Source: Nostoc punctiforme NIES-2108 (GTDB lineage: Bacteria; Cyanobacteriota; Cyanobacteriia; Cyanobacteriales; Nostocaceae). Taken from it: a stretch of DNA of 59,200 nt. Shown in pieces: positions 26,381 through 35,867 of the stretch; position 1 is the first letter of the stretch, and the number at the start of each line of letters is the position of its first letter. The DNA is taken from positions 113,953 through 173,152 of the forward strand of contig LXQE01000136.1 in NCBI GenBank assembly GCA_003326195.1, given 5' to 3'. The position numbers and the translations under genes were made by a program. The notes below the pieces were generated by a model. It was not told the DNA's origin, ran no database searches, and saw nothing but the letters and a program-made list of their open reading frames with translations.

Positions 26381-27436
26381 ATGGTTAACACCCTACCTAA
26401 GCCAGAAGTTAAAACCCCTAGCAAAGAAACTGTACTCACCCCGCGGTTTTATACTACAGATTTTGAAACCGCAGCCAAGCTGGATTTGTCTGCTCAGGAA
26501 ACTGAGTTGCAGGCAATGTTAACAGAAATGCGGACAGACTACAACCGCCACCATTTTGTTCGCGATGAAGCGTTTGAGCAGTCTTGGGAACACATTACTG
26601 GTGAAGCAAGGCAGGCGTTTATAGAGTATTTGGAACGCTCTTGCATTTCTGAGTTTTCCGGCTTCTTGCTATTCAAGGAATTATCCCGCAAGCTAAAAAA
26701 TCGCAGTCCAGTGCTAGCGGAAATATTTCAAATGATGGCGCGTGATGAAGCCCGCCATGCTGGATTTCTCAACAAAGCAATGGCCGATTTTAAACTCTCC
26801 CTTGATTTAGGCACTGTTACTAAAACCCGCACTTATACCTTTTTCCCGATTGAATGGGTACTTTATACCGTTTACCTCTCAGAAAAAATCGGCTACTGGC
26901 GTTACATTATTATTTTCAGGCATTTAGAAAAGCACCCAGAAAACCAGTTTTATCCCATATTCCGCTACTTTGAGAGTTGGTGTCAGGACGAAAACCGCCA
27001 CGGGGATATATTTAAAGCATTATTGCGTTCTCAACCGCAACTCTGGAACACCTGGAAATCTAGGCTGTGGAGTCGCTTTTTCTTGCTATCAGTATTTGCT
27101 ACTCACACCCTGACAGTTCATGAACGTTCCGGGTTCTACAAATCATTGGGACTTGATGCCACAGAATTTGATATTCAAGTTGTCCGCAACACCAATGAAA
27201 CCGCAGGACGGGCTTTTCCGGTGATGTTGAATACCGAACATCCTAAGTTTTTCCCACGTCTGCAACGCTGTGCAGGTTACAACTTGAAAATTGCAGAGAT
27301 TGAAGGCAGTTATAATCCGAAATTGGTGAAGCTAATTCGCAAACTACCTTTGATTGCAGCAATTGTTTGGAATCTGCTGTTACTTTATCTCATCAAACCA
27401 ATTGATACTGAAGCTCTGCGGGGAACGGTTCGTTAG
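26381..27436 (+). CDS. acsF: Magnesium-protoporphyrin IX monomethyl ester (oxidative) cyclase
   Basis: The 351-residue protein matches AcsF (CycI/ChlA) throughout: TPRFYTTDFETAAKLDLSAQETELQAMLTEMRTDYNRHHFVR at the start, then FSGFLLFKELSRKLK, MMARDEARHAGFLNKAMADF and SWCQDENRHGDIFKALLRSQPQLWN. The glutamates and histidines of the EARH and ENRH motifs form the di-iron centre. The enzyme uses O2 to close the isocyclic ring (ring E) of chlorophyll. Cyanobacteria often carry two acsF copies, one for low oxygen; I cannot tell which this is. It stands alone, with a hairpin downstream, so it is likely monocistronic. Confidence 0.95.
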   Translation: MVNTLPKPEVKTPSKETVLTPRFYTTDFETAAKLDLSAQETELQAMLTEMRTDYNRHHFVRDEAFEQSWEHITGEARQAFIEYLERSCISEFSGFLLFKELSRKLKNRSPVLAEIFQMMARDEARHAGFLNKAMADFKLSLDLGTVTKTRTYTFFPIEWVLYTVYLSEKIGYWRYIIIFRHLEKHPENQFYPIFRYFESWCQDENRHGDIFKALLRSQPQLWNTWKSRLWSRFFLLSVFATHTLTVHERSGFYKSLGLDATEFDIQVVRNTNETAGRAFPVMLNTEHPKFFPRLQRCAGYNLKIAEIEGSYNPKLVKLIRKLPLIAAIVWNLLLLYLIKPIDTEALRGTVR

Positions 27437-27447
27437 CTATTTATTAG

Positions 27448-27508
27448 ACATCTGTGGGTGAAATTAATTATGTGTTCTGAAGAAGGCATAATTAATTTCA
27501 CTAGATGT
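27448..27508 (+). terminator. Strong hairpin after acsF
   Basis: GTGAAATTAATTATG (27458-27472) and CATAATTAATTTCAC (27487-27501) are perfectly inverted, and ACATCT/AGATGT (27448-27453 with 27503-27508) extend the stem. There is no following T run, so factor-independent termination is possible but not assured; it may also protect the mRNA 3' end. Confidence 0.6.
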
Positions 27509-27663
27509 CAATTATTGAGTATTTGCTAGCTTAATGATGACAAAACTAGACTAAAGTCTATATATAAGTATGTCAATAAAATAGTTATATTTTTGTATAG
27601 AAGATACTGGAATGCAATAGATAAGAGGTTACTAATTAATCTAGAAAATGTAGGAATTGAGAG

Positions 27664-29079
27664 ATGAGCGACATTAAAAGACAAGCCGCTTTGCCTTTAC
27701 CCACATGGAAGCGACCCAACATCGGGACATCAAATTTTACGAATCCATCGCTTGTCTCATCCAATCTTCCCACATTGGCCAATCCAACACGCGGTTTTGG
27801 TTTACCAACAAATAATAATACTCCACTCGATACAGTCATGAAAGTAGCAGGCGACCTTCAAGAAGCCCCGTCTGCTAATGAGCAATCATTAGAACCAGAA
27901 GCTATCAAAGAAAAGCCTCTTGTTCACGACATTAGTCGGATATCTTTGCGTCGTCCACAGCCGCAACTTATAGGTAGCCAGCCAAAAGACCAGTATGAGC
28001 AGTCAGCCCGCCAGTCAGCTGACCAGATTATGCTTCTACCTAGACCTAAGTCAAATATAAATATCGGTGGAATAGATTCACATATAGTACAACGAGAATG
28101 TACAGATTGTGAGCAAGAAAAACAAGAAGGACAAACCGAGTTGTCGCTACAACGCGTTAGTGATAACAGCGTTCAGACCCAAGACAATATTGAAAGTCAG
28201 TTAAATAATAGTAAGGGTGGAGGAAGCCCGTTATCTCCCGAAGTGCGAGACTTTATGGAACCACGCTTTGGTAGTAAATTCGACAATGTGCGAGTACACA
28301 CTGACTCCAATGCTACGCAGATGAATAAGTCATTGAGAGCGCAGGCCTTTACTCATGGTAGTGATGTTTACTTTAGCGCCGAGAAATCACCTGGTAATAA
28401 CGAGTTGACAGCCCATGAGTTAACCCATGTAGTACAGCAGACAGGCAAAGTGCATAAACAAAGCGATGCATCTACAGCACCAGCCCCTGTTGAACAGACA
28501 TCTAGTGGTATGCCGCCCAAAAAAGGGACAACTAAAATTGACAAAAAGAATACCACAATTACTGCTTCGGGAAAAAATATTACCGAAGCAATTACAAACT
28601 TAACATCACAAGGAAAGGGCGAAGCGGGCAGTGTTACTTGTGCCCCCACAAAAGATGTCAAAACTTACCAAGCAGAAGATCAATCCGATGAAATTGTCTA
28701 CGAAGCAGATATTTTAGTAACAGAAACTAAGGCAATGCCCGTCTGGACGGAACTCGACCAACAATGCGAACCCGTTAAAAAAGAATGGGCAAGGTTTTAT
28801 AGCGCTCTTGATACACACGAGAATGGGCACATTAGTATTGACGAGAAGGCTTTTAAAGATTTACACAAAAAGCTTCTTGGCAAAACAACCTCAGTATCTG
28901 ACAAGATTTTTAACGATACTTACGCCCAAGCAAATACTGATAACAACGCCTACGACACCACAACGAAACATGGACTCACTCAAGGTACAGCAGTAACTCC
29001 TGTACAGTGCGGCCCAGAAAAAGTTTCTCAAAGTGGAGATGAATCGGATGCAAAGGTAGAGGTTCAAACTCAACAATAG
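27664..29079 (+). CDS. eCIS-core (DUF4157) plus DUF922-like double metallopeptidase
   Basis: A 471-residue protein with an AGGAATTGAGAG ribosome binding site. The first 185 residues are Pro/Gln/Asn-rich and probably disordered. Residues of about 190-262 (LSPEVRDFMEPRFGSKFDNVRVHTDSNATQMNKSLRAQAFTHGSDVYFS...ELTAHELTHVVQQ) are a good eCIS-core/DUF4157 domain, with the zinc motif HELTH at 251-255. This domain marks cargo and associated proteins of extracellular contractile injection systems. After a linker, residues of about 290-440 resemble DUF922, a putative zinc peptidase, with a second HExxH, HENGH at 385-389. No signal peptide. No contractile sheath, tube or baseplate genes are in the window. 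A toxin or self-processing role is inferred. Confidence 0.8.
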   Translation: MSDIKRQAALPLPTWKRPNIGTSNFTNPSLVSSNLPTLANPTRGFGLPTNNNTPLDTVMKVAGDLQEAPSANEQSLEPEAIKEKPLVHDISRISLRRPQPQLIGSQPKDQYEQSARQSADQIMLLPRPKSNINIGGIDSHIVQRECTDCEQEKQEGQTELSLQRVSDNSVQTQDNIESQLNNSKGGGSPLSPEVRDFMEPRFGSKFDNVRVHTDSNATQMNKSLRAQAFTHGSDVYFSAEKSPGNNELTAHELTHVVQQTGKVHKQSDASTAPAPVEQTSSGMPPKKGTTKIDKKNTTITASGKNITEAITNLTSQGKGEAGSVTCAPTKDVKTYQAEDQSDEIVYEADILVTETKAMPVWTELDQQCEPVKKEWARFYSALDTHENGHISIDEKAFKDLHKKLLGKTTSVSDKIFNDTYAQANTDNNAYDTTTKHGLTQGTAVTPVQCGPEKVSQSGDESDAKVEVQTQQ

Positions 29080-29152
29080 AAGCGAAGACACCATAACGCA
29101 AACCTGCTAATAATTTTCGCGTTTACACCGCCAACAAGTGCAATCGAGTCAT

Positions 29153-29465
29153 TTCGATATTCTAAGCTTGCTAATAAAAGCAAAAGATGAAAATGGCGAG
29201 AGCATGAGCGATGCCGAATTAAGAGATAACCTCTTAACTTTACTCAATGCTGGTCACGAAACTACTGCTACTGCCCTCGCTTAGGCTTTGTACTGGATTC
29301 ATCAACAGCCAGAAGTCTATCAGAAACTGTTGTATGAATTACAATGTTTAAATACCCCGACCCGCTCCTTATTTCTCAACTTCCTTATCTGACAGCAGTT
29401 TGCAATAAACTTTGCGGATTTACCCTGTAGTTGTTTTCACTTTTCCGAGAATTACTATACGCTCT
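29153..29465 (+). pseudogene. Cytochrome P450 fragment
   Basis: The frame reads [43 protein letters not shown], then a TAG where Trp is expected, then ALYWIHQQPEVYQKLLYELQCLNTP. AGHETT is the oxygen-activating I-helix motif of P450s and the whole is CYP110-like. A shift of frame then gives DPLLISQLPYLTAVCNKLCGFTL, matching the next K-helix region with its ETLR motif destroyed, and further remains SCFHFSEN. Neither the N terminus nor the haem-binding Cys loop is present. It is a dead remnant of about 100 codons with one nonsense codon and at least two frameshifts. Confidence 0.82.
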
Positions 29466-29867
29466 GTTTGATTTTTTTGTATTTAAGGTTAATCTTATAA
29501 AAGATTGCCAAATCAATATTTAATTATGTAAATTATATAAGAAGTCCAATTATTTTCAAGATTTTTTTATCAGTCACAAGTTTCGGATGCTACACATAAC
29601 TTGATTGGACGCAGGAGTATGGGTGACTTAAAATTATAAAATAAATAATTTTCTACATATTTGAGCTTTGCTTAAAAATTCATCTTTATGAAATAGCTTA
29701 ACTTGATATTTATTAATATCTCTAGAATTTTATTGCTAGTTAAAATTTAAGAAGATTCTTCATTCTTTATCTCTTGATAAGAATATCATTAATTCCACCA
29801 ATGCAGTGAGAGTTTGAATGATTGATAATAGAGAAGTAGTGAAGAAATCTAAAAGGATAAACATAGT
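29466..29867. other. AT-rich upstream region of the first giant kinase
   Basis: No gene seen. The AAAAGGATAAACATAGT just before 29868 supplies a ribosome binding site for the kinase. No promoter boxes can be fixed. Confidence 0.4.
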
Positions 29868-32800
29868 ATGTTTAGCACCCAAGTCAGTATTCTCGGTTAT
29901 GAAGTTAGCGAAGAACTTTACAACGGTCCTCGAACTCTAGTTTATCGGGGATATCGGGAAACTGACTCCTTACCAGTGGTGATTAAACTGCTGAAAAATC
30001 CTTATCCTAGCTTTAGCGAACTCGTACAATTTCGAAATCAGTACACCATTACCAAAAATCTCAACTATCCCGGAATTATCCAAACTTACAGCTTGGAACC
30101 CTATCAAAATGGCTATGTGTTGGTAATGGAAGACTTTGGGGGAATATCCCTTTCTGAGTGGAGTGGGAGAGAGGGGAAGATGGGGGGAGAACCACAAAAT
30201 CAAATTAAGTTTTTACAAATTGCAATATCTCTGTGCGACACCTTAAATTATCTCTATTGTCATGATGTTATTCATAAAGATATTAAACTCGCAAATATTC
30301 TGATTCACCCCGAAACAAAAAAAGTAAAATTAATCGATTTTAGTATTGCTTCTCTTCTTCCCAGAGAAACTCAAACAATAATTAATCCTAATTTATTAGA
30401 AGGAACCCTTGCTTATTTATCTCCCGAACAAACTGGGCGCATGAACCGAGGGGTAGACTATCGCAGCGATTTCTATTCTTTGGGTGTGAGTTTTTACGAA
30501 TTGCTGACTGGAAAATTACCCTTTCAGTCAGACGATCTAATGGAGTTGGTGCATTGTCACATTGCCAAAATGCCTACTGTATTGGGTAACAGAGAAGATA
30601 TTCCCCAGGTATTTTCTGATATCGTTATGAAATTAATGGCAAAAAATGCTGAGAATAGATATCAGAGTGCTTTGGGATTAAAGCATGATTTAGAAGAATG
30701 TTTATATCAAATCCAACAAACCGGAACAATTACATATTTTGAAATTGCCAAAAGAGATATTTGTGACAGATTTATTATTCCAGAAAAATTATATGGTCGA
30801 GAAACGGAAGTCGATAAACTACTAAAAGCGTTTGAGAGAGTATCCGCTGGAAACAGCGAAATGATTTTAGTTGCAGGGTTTTCCGGTATTGGGAAAACTG
30901 CGGTAGTTAATGAAGTTCATAAACCAATTGTTAAACAACGCGGTTATTTTATTAAGGGCAAATTTGACCAATTCAATCGGAACATCCCCTTTTCGGCATT
31001 TGTGCAAGCTTTCCGCAATTTGATGGGGCAATTACTTAGTGAAAGCGATCAACAAATCAAACAATGGCAAAATAAAATTACTGAAGCATTAGGTGATAAT
31101 GCCCAGGTAATTATTGAAGTAATTCCAGAGTTAGAACTTGTTATTGGTAAACAATCTCCTGTGCCAGCAGTATCAGGCATTGCAGCACAAAATAGATTTA
31201 ATTTACTATTGCAAAAATTTATTGAATTATTTACTGAAAAAGAACATCCATTGGTGATATTTTTAGATGATTTGCAATGGATTGATTCTGCCTCATTAAA
31301 ACTCTTGCAATCTTTAATGAGTGAAGGAAATTATGGCTCTTTACTACTCATTGGTGCCTATCGAGATAATGAAGTTTCCGTAACCCATCCTTTAATGTTG
31401 ACATTGGATGACATCCAAAAAAATGGCGCAAAAATTAATACTATTACTCTCAATCCTCTGAATAAGTCTAAATTAAATCAGTTATTGGCTGACAGTTTAG
31501 ATTGTACAGAAAATCTAGCGTTGCCACTATCAAAATTAATTTATCAAAAAACTCAAGGCAATCCATTTTTTGCCACACAATTTATCAAAGTATTACATCA
31601 AGATGCCTTAATTTATTTTAATTATGAGCAAGGTTATTGGCAATGTGATATAGCAAAAATTAATCAGCGATCGCTCGCCAACGATGTAGTTGAATTCATG
31701 GCATTACAATTACAAAAATTGCCAGAATCAACTCAAGATGTTTTAAAATTAGCAGCCTGTATAGGTAATCAGTTTGATTTAGAAACCTTAGCAATTGTTT
31801 CTCAACAATCAAAAATAGAAACAGCAGCCTGTTTATGGAGTGCCTTACAGGATGGTTTAATTTTACCCCAAAGTGAGGTTTATAAGTTTTTTCTTGGGTC
31901 AGAAAATCAAGCTGTTACTCAACAAAATTCTGAAATTATTGGATATAAATTCCTGCACGATCGCATTCAACAAGCAGCTTATTCTTTGATTCCTGAAAGC
32001 CAAAAGCAAGCAACTCACTACCACATCGGCAAACTACTGCTAGGAAACCTATCAACCGCAGAACTAGAGGACAGAATCTTTGATGTAGTTAACCAAATAA
32101 ACATTGGGAAATTTCTACTTCCAGATGAAAGCGAGAAAAAACAGCTTGCGGAACTCAATTTAAGTGCGGGTCAAAAAGCGAAAGCTTCCACAGCCTATGA
32201 AGCGGCAAAGACTTATTTACAAGTCGGGATAAACTTGCTGACAAAAGATACTGAGACTGCTGGGTATCGTCTGGCATTTGATCTCCATTTCAATTTAGCA
32301 GAAGCCGCGTTGATGAGTGGAGATTTTCAGTTATTAGAGGAAACAGTATTAATCTTACTCGAATTTGCTAACTCAAATATTGATAGAGCCAAAATTTATG
32401 TTTTGAAAGTTACTCAGTATTCTTTACAAGGGCAGTTTTCCGAATCAATCCAGGCAGGTTTGGAAGGTTTACAAAGTCTTGGTATCACTGTTGACCGAGA
32501 TAGCTTGAAACAATTAGCTCAAGAAGAGTTTGCTGTTGTTCAAGAACGCTTGAAAAATCGCCCGATCGCGACTTTACTGAATTTGCCTGCTGCAACGAAT
32601 CCAGAAGTTCGAGCCGCGATCGAATTATTGATTATTCTGCAACCACCAGCCTATATTGTCTCTGATTTCGATCTGTACAGTTTCGCTACCTTCAGAGCAG
32701 TCCGTTTATCGATTGAGCAGGGTAACACTGCTGAATCAATCAAAGCTTATGCCACCTACGGTTTTCTAATTGGACTGATGCACAGTCAGTACCAGCAAGG

Positions 32801-35800
32801 ACTTGAATTCGCTGACCTTTCCCTACAACTGAGCTATAAGCTCAATAGTAAATTTCAGCAATCAGGGGCCTGCTTTATGTTAGGTTGTTGTATTCAGGTG
32901 TGGGCGAAGCCGATACAGGGGGCAGCTGAGATTAATTATGAAGGGTTTCTTGCGGGACTGGAATCTGGAGAAATCCCCCATGCCGGATACAACCTCTACA
33001 GTAATATTTGTAATCGACTGTTTCAAGGTGAAAATCTAGCAGATATTGCGAGCGACATCGATAAATATTGGCTAATTGGAGAGAAACTAAAGCATGATTT
33101 TTTGCTGAGTATCCTTTCAGCCTGCCGTTTCTTTGTCAACCAACTCTCGCAATCTCTAGATGAGCAAGAACAAATCGCAACAGCAGAGCTGGCTTGGGTT
33201 GAGCGTTCTGAAGCATTACAGTCTCACACAGCACTTGGTACGTATTACATTCTGCAAATGCATCGAGCTTGCCTAATTCAGGGGTTCAAGCCAGACATAC
33301 ACTATATTACGGAGGCGGGTAAATTTCTGAATGGTTGTGCAGGATTTACCACCTCTGCTGGTTATTATTACTACAGCTCTCTCATTTTTTGCAACCGCTA
33401 TGCAAGTTTGACAGAAGCAGAGCGTAGCGATGTCTTGCAGCAGATTGAGACCAATCAAGCGCAACTCAAAATCTGGTCAGAAAGCTGTTCAGAAAACTTC
33501 TTACATAAGTATTTGCTGGTGGAAGCAGAACGATCGCGAATTGCCGAAAAATTCCTGGAAGCCATGAAGCTTTACGATCGCGCCATTGCCGAAGCTAAAG
33601 TCAACGGTTATCTGCAAGAAGAAGCGATCGCCAACGAACTCACTGCCAAATTTTACCTGGAACTGGATAAAGAAAAAGCAGCCCAAGGATATATGCAAGA
33701 AGCATACTATTGCTATGCTCGATGGGGAGCAAAAGCTAAAATCGATGACTTAGAAAAACGCTATCCTAAATTACTCCAACCCATCTTACATCAACAACTC
33801 AGCTTTAATTCCCTAGAAACCATTAGTACTATTGCCCACAGTTCGATATCTTTATCCAGCCAAACTTCCATTATTAGTAGCACAAATATTTCCAATGCCT
33901 TAGACTTTATGTCTATTCTGAAAGCGGCTCAAGCTATTTCTAGTAGCATTGAATTGGATGAAATTATTGCTAGCCTGACGCAAATTATTCTCGAAAACTC
34001 CGGTGCAGAAAAATTTGCTTTAATTCTTTCTGAAGATGGAAACTTAAAAGTCAAGGCAATTACTTTTATTAATCACCAAGACAATTTTTCAATTCCAATC
34101 CAAACTATTCTTAAATCACAATCACTAGATACTTGTGAAGATATTCCGAGAAAAATTATCAATTATGTCAAAAATACTCAAAAAACAATTGTTATAGATA
34201 ACTGCCAAACAGAGATACCTGGGTTACTTAGAGAATATCTGCTCGAATTTCAACCCCAGAGTGTATTTTGTACGCCGATTATTAATCAAGGACATTTAGT
34301 AGGTATTCTCTACTTAGAAAATAAACTAGTAGCAGGGGTATTTACTAGCGATCGCATCAAAGTTATCCAAATGTTATCTGTACAAGCTGCCATCTCTCTA
34401 GAAAATGCCCGTCTTTATCAAGAATCTCAAGAAAAAGCTCAACAGATCCAACAATCCCTCCAGCAGCAAAAAACCTTATTTAATGTTGTGAATCAAATCC
34501 GAGAGTCTTTAGATTTAGATGCGATTTTTCGTGCGGTAACTCAAAATATTCGCTCAATCCTTAATGTTTCACGCGTCGGAATTTATCAATTTCATATCGG
34601 TTTAAATTACGAATATGGCGAATTTATTGCCGAAGATGTCCTACCCCAATTTCCTTCTGGTTTAGCTGTAAAAATTCAAGACCATTGTTTTGGAGAGAAC
34701 TATGCAACCCAATACAAACAGAGACGCTTTTGTGCAATGTCAGATATTCAAACCGCAGAAGTTTTAGATTGTCATCGGGCAATTTTGCAACAGTTTAATG
34801 TTAGAGCATCATTGGTTGTACCAATTATGCAAGATGACGAACTTTGGGGCTTACTCTGCATTCACCAATGCGATCGCCCACATCACTGGCAACCTTCTGA
34901 GATTGAATTTGCCCAACAAATTGCTGCACAAATGGGAGTTGCACTCCAACAAACCGATCTCCTGCTGGAAACTCGCCAACAAGCAACCCAATTAGAAGAA
35001 ACACTCCAACATCTCAAAGAAACTCAACTTCAATTAGTACAAAATGAAAAAATGTCTGCGTTGGGAAATCTTGTAGCGGGGGTAGCTCATGAAATGAATA
35101 ATCCTCTCGGTTTTATTTCTGCTAGCCTTGAACAAAGTAAACCTGTATTTGCAGATATTCTTAAACATCTGAAATTATATCAAGAAAGTCTGCCAAATCC
35201 CAAAGAGGAAATTATTGAACACGCCGAAGAAATCGACTTGGAATATAGCTTAGAAGATTTGCCCAAGATGATTGATTCGATGATGATAGCCTGTGACAGG
35301 CTGAAAAATATCAGTACTAGTCTCCGCACTTTCTCCCGTGCCGATCAAGACTACAAAGTACCTTTCAATATCCACCAAGGCATTGATAGTACCATTCTCA
35401 TTCTCAAACATCGTCTGAAGGCAAATGAACAACGTCCCGCCATTGAAGTTATCACAAACTACGATAATTTACCTAAAGTAGAATGTTTTCCTGGTCAATT
35501 AAATCAGGTATTTATGAACATCCTGGCGAATGCTATTGATGCCTTGGATGAATCAAATACAGACCGGAGTTTTGGGGAGATTAAAGCCAATCCAAATCGG
35601 ATTATAATTACCACCTCATTGCAAGAAAAACAGGTTGAGGTGAAGATTGCTGATAATGGTCAAGGCATGAGTGAATCAGTCAAACAAAAAGTATTTGACC
35701 ACTTGTTTACTACAAAAGGTGTTGGTAAAGGAACAGGATTAGGATTAGCGATCGCTCAGTCTATTGTTGTAGAAAAACATGGTGGAACTTTGGATGTGAA

Positions 35801-35867
35801 TTCTACCCCAGGCGTTGGAACACAATTTGTGATTACCTTACCGATTCTGGCTCAGACTCAAAGTTAA
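29868..35867 (+). CDS. Giant Ser/Thr kinase - AAA ATPase - GAF - histidine kinase hybrid (HstK-type), paralogue 1
   Basis: A 1999-residue multidomain sensor. Residues 10-280 are a eukaryotic-type kinase with Lys40 (VVIKLLK), HKDIKLAN (Asp138) and DFS (Asp157) in place of DFG. An AAA/NACHT-like ATPase follows, with Walker A AGFSGIGKT at 336-344 and Walker B VIFLDDLQW. A long alpha-helical repeat region (about 700-1330) is next, then GAF 1 (about 1346-1515), GAF 2 of phytochrome type (about 1545-1700), a coiled coil, and a histidine kinase with His1741 in AGVAHEMNNPLG and an HATPase domain ending at 1995. HstK-type proteins of Anabaena share this layout. It presumably couples Ser/Thr phosphorylation to two-component signalling in the cytoplasm; the partner regulator is not adjacent. 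Confidence 0.93.
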   Translation: MFSTQVSILGYEVSEELYNGPRTLVYRGYRETDSLPVVIKLLKNPYPSFSELVQFRNQYTITKNLNYPGIIQTYSLEPYQNGYVLVMEDFGGISLSEWSGREGKMGGEPQNQIKFLQIAISLCDTLNYLYCHDVIHKDIKLANILIHPETKKVKLIDFSIASLLPRETQTIINPNLLEGTLAYLSPEQTGRMNRGVDYRSDFYSLGVSFYELLTGKLPFQSDDLMELVHCHIAKMPTVLGNREDIPQVFSDIVMKLMAKNAENRYQSALGLKHDLEECLYQIQQTGTITYFEIAKRDICDRFIIPEKLYGRETEVDKLLKAFERVSAGNSEMILVAGFSGIGKTAVVNEVHKPIVKQRGYFIKGKFDQFNRNIPFSAFVQAFRNLMGQLLSESDQQIKQWQNKITEALGDNAQVIIEVIPELELVIGKQSPVPAVSGIAAQNRFNLLLQKFIELFTEKEHPLVIFLDDLQWIDSASLKLLQSLMSEGNYGSLLLIGAYRDNEVSVTHPLMLTLDDIQKNGAKINTITLNPLNKSKLNQLLADSLDCTENLALPLSKLIYQKTQGNPFFATQFIKVLHQDALIYFNYEQGYWQCDIAKINQRSLANDVVEFMALQLQKLPESTQDVLKLAACIGNQFDLETLAIVSQQSKIETAACLWSALQDGLILPQSEVYKFFLGSENQAVTQQNSEIIGYKFLHDRIQQAAYSLIPESQKQATHYHIGKLLLGNLSTAELEDRIFDVVNQINIGKFLLPDESEKKQLAELNLSAGQKAKASTAYEAAKTYLQVGINLLTKDTETAGYRLAFDLHFNLAEAALMSGDFQLLEETVLILLEFANSNIDRAKIYVLKVTQYSLQGQFSESIQAGLEGLQSLGITVDRDSLKQLAQEEFAVVQERLKNRPIATLLNLPAATNPEVRAAIELLIILQPPAYIVSDFDLYSFATFRAVRLSIEQGNTAESIKAYATYGFLIGLMHSQYQQGLEFADLSLQLSYKLNSKFQQSGACFMLGCCIQVWAKPIQGAAEINYEGFLAGLESGEIPHAGYNLYSNICNRLFQGENLADIASDIDKYWLIGEKLKHDFLLSILSACRFFVNQLSQSLDEQEQIATAELAWVERSEALQSHTALGTYYILQMHRACLIQGFKPDIHYITEAGKFLNGCAGFTTSAGYYYYSSLIFCNRYASLTEAERSDVLQQIETNQAQLKIWSESCSENFLHKYLLVEAERSRIAEKFLEAMKLYDRAIAEAKVNGYLQEEAIANELTAKFYLELDKEKAAQGYMQEAYYCYARWGAKAKIDDLEKRYPKLLQPILHQQLSFNSLETISTIAHSSISLSSQTSIISSTNISNALDFMSILKAAQAISSSIELDEIIASLTQIILENSGAEKFALILSEDGNLKVKAITFINHQDNFSIPIQTILKSQSLDTCEDIPRKIINYVKNTQKTIVIDNCQTEIPGLLREYLLEFQPQSVFCTPIINQGHLVGILYLENKLVAGVFTSDRIKVIQMLSVQAAISLENARLYQESQEKAQQIQQSLQQQKTLFNVVNQIRESLDLDAIFRAVTQNIRSILNVSRVGIYQFHIGLNYEYGEFIAEDVLPQFPSGLAVKIQDHCFGENYATQYKQRRFCAMSDIQTAEVLDCHRAILQQFNVRASLVVPIMQDDELWGLLCIHQCDRPHHWQPSEIEFAQQIAAQMGVALQQTDLLLETRQQATQLEETLQHLKETQLQLVQNEKMSALGNLVAGVAHEMNNPLGFISASLEQSKPVFADILKHLKLYQESLPNPKEEIIEHAEEIDLEYSLEDLPKMIDSMMIACDRLKNISTSLRTFSRADQDYKVPFNIHQGIDSTILILKHRLKANEQRPAIEVITNYDNLPKVECFPGQLNQVFMNILANAIDALDESNTDRSFGEIKANPNRIIITTSLQEKQVEVKIADNGQGMSESVKQKVFDHLFTTKGVGKGTGLGLAIAQSIVVEKHGGTLDVNSTPGVGTQFVITLPILAQTQS

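Noticed and set aside
29868..29900. Idea that the giant kinase is a polyketide or NRPS-type megasynthase because of its size
   Set aside because: No carrier, adenylation or ketosynthase motifs; kinase, ATPase, GAF and histidine kinase motifs are clear.
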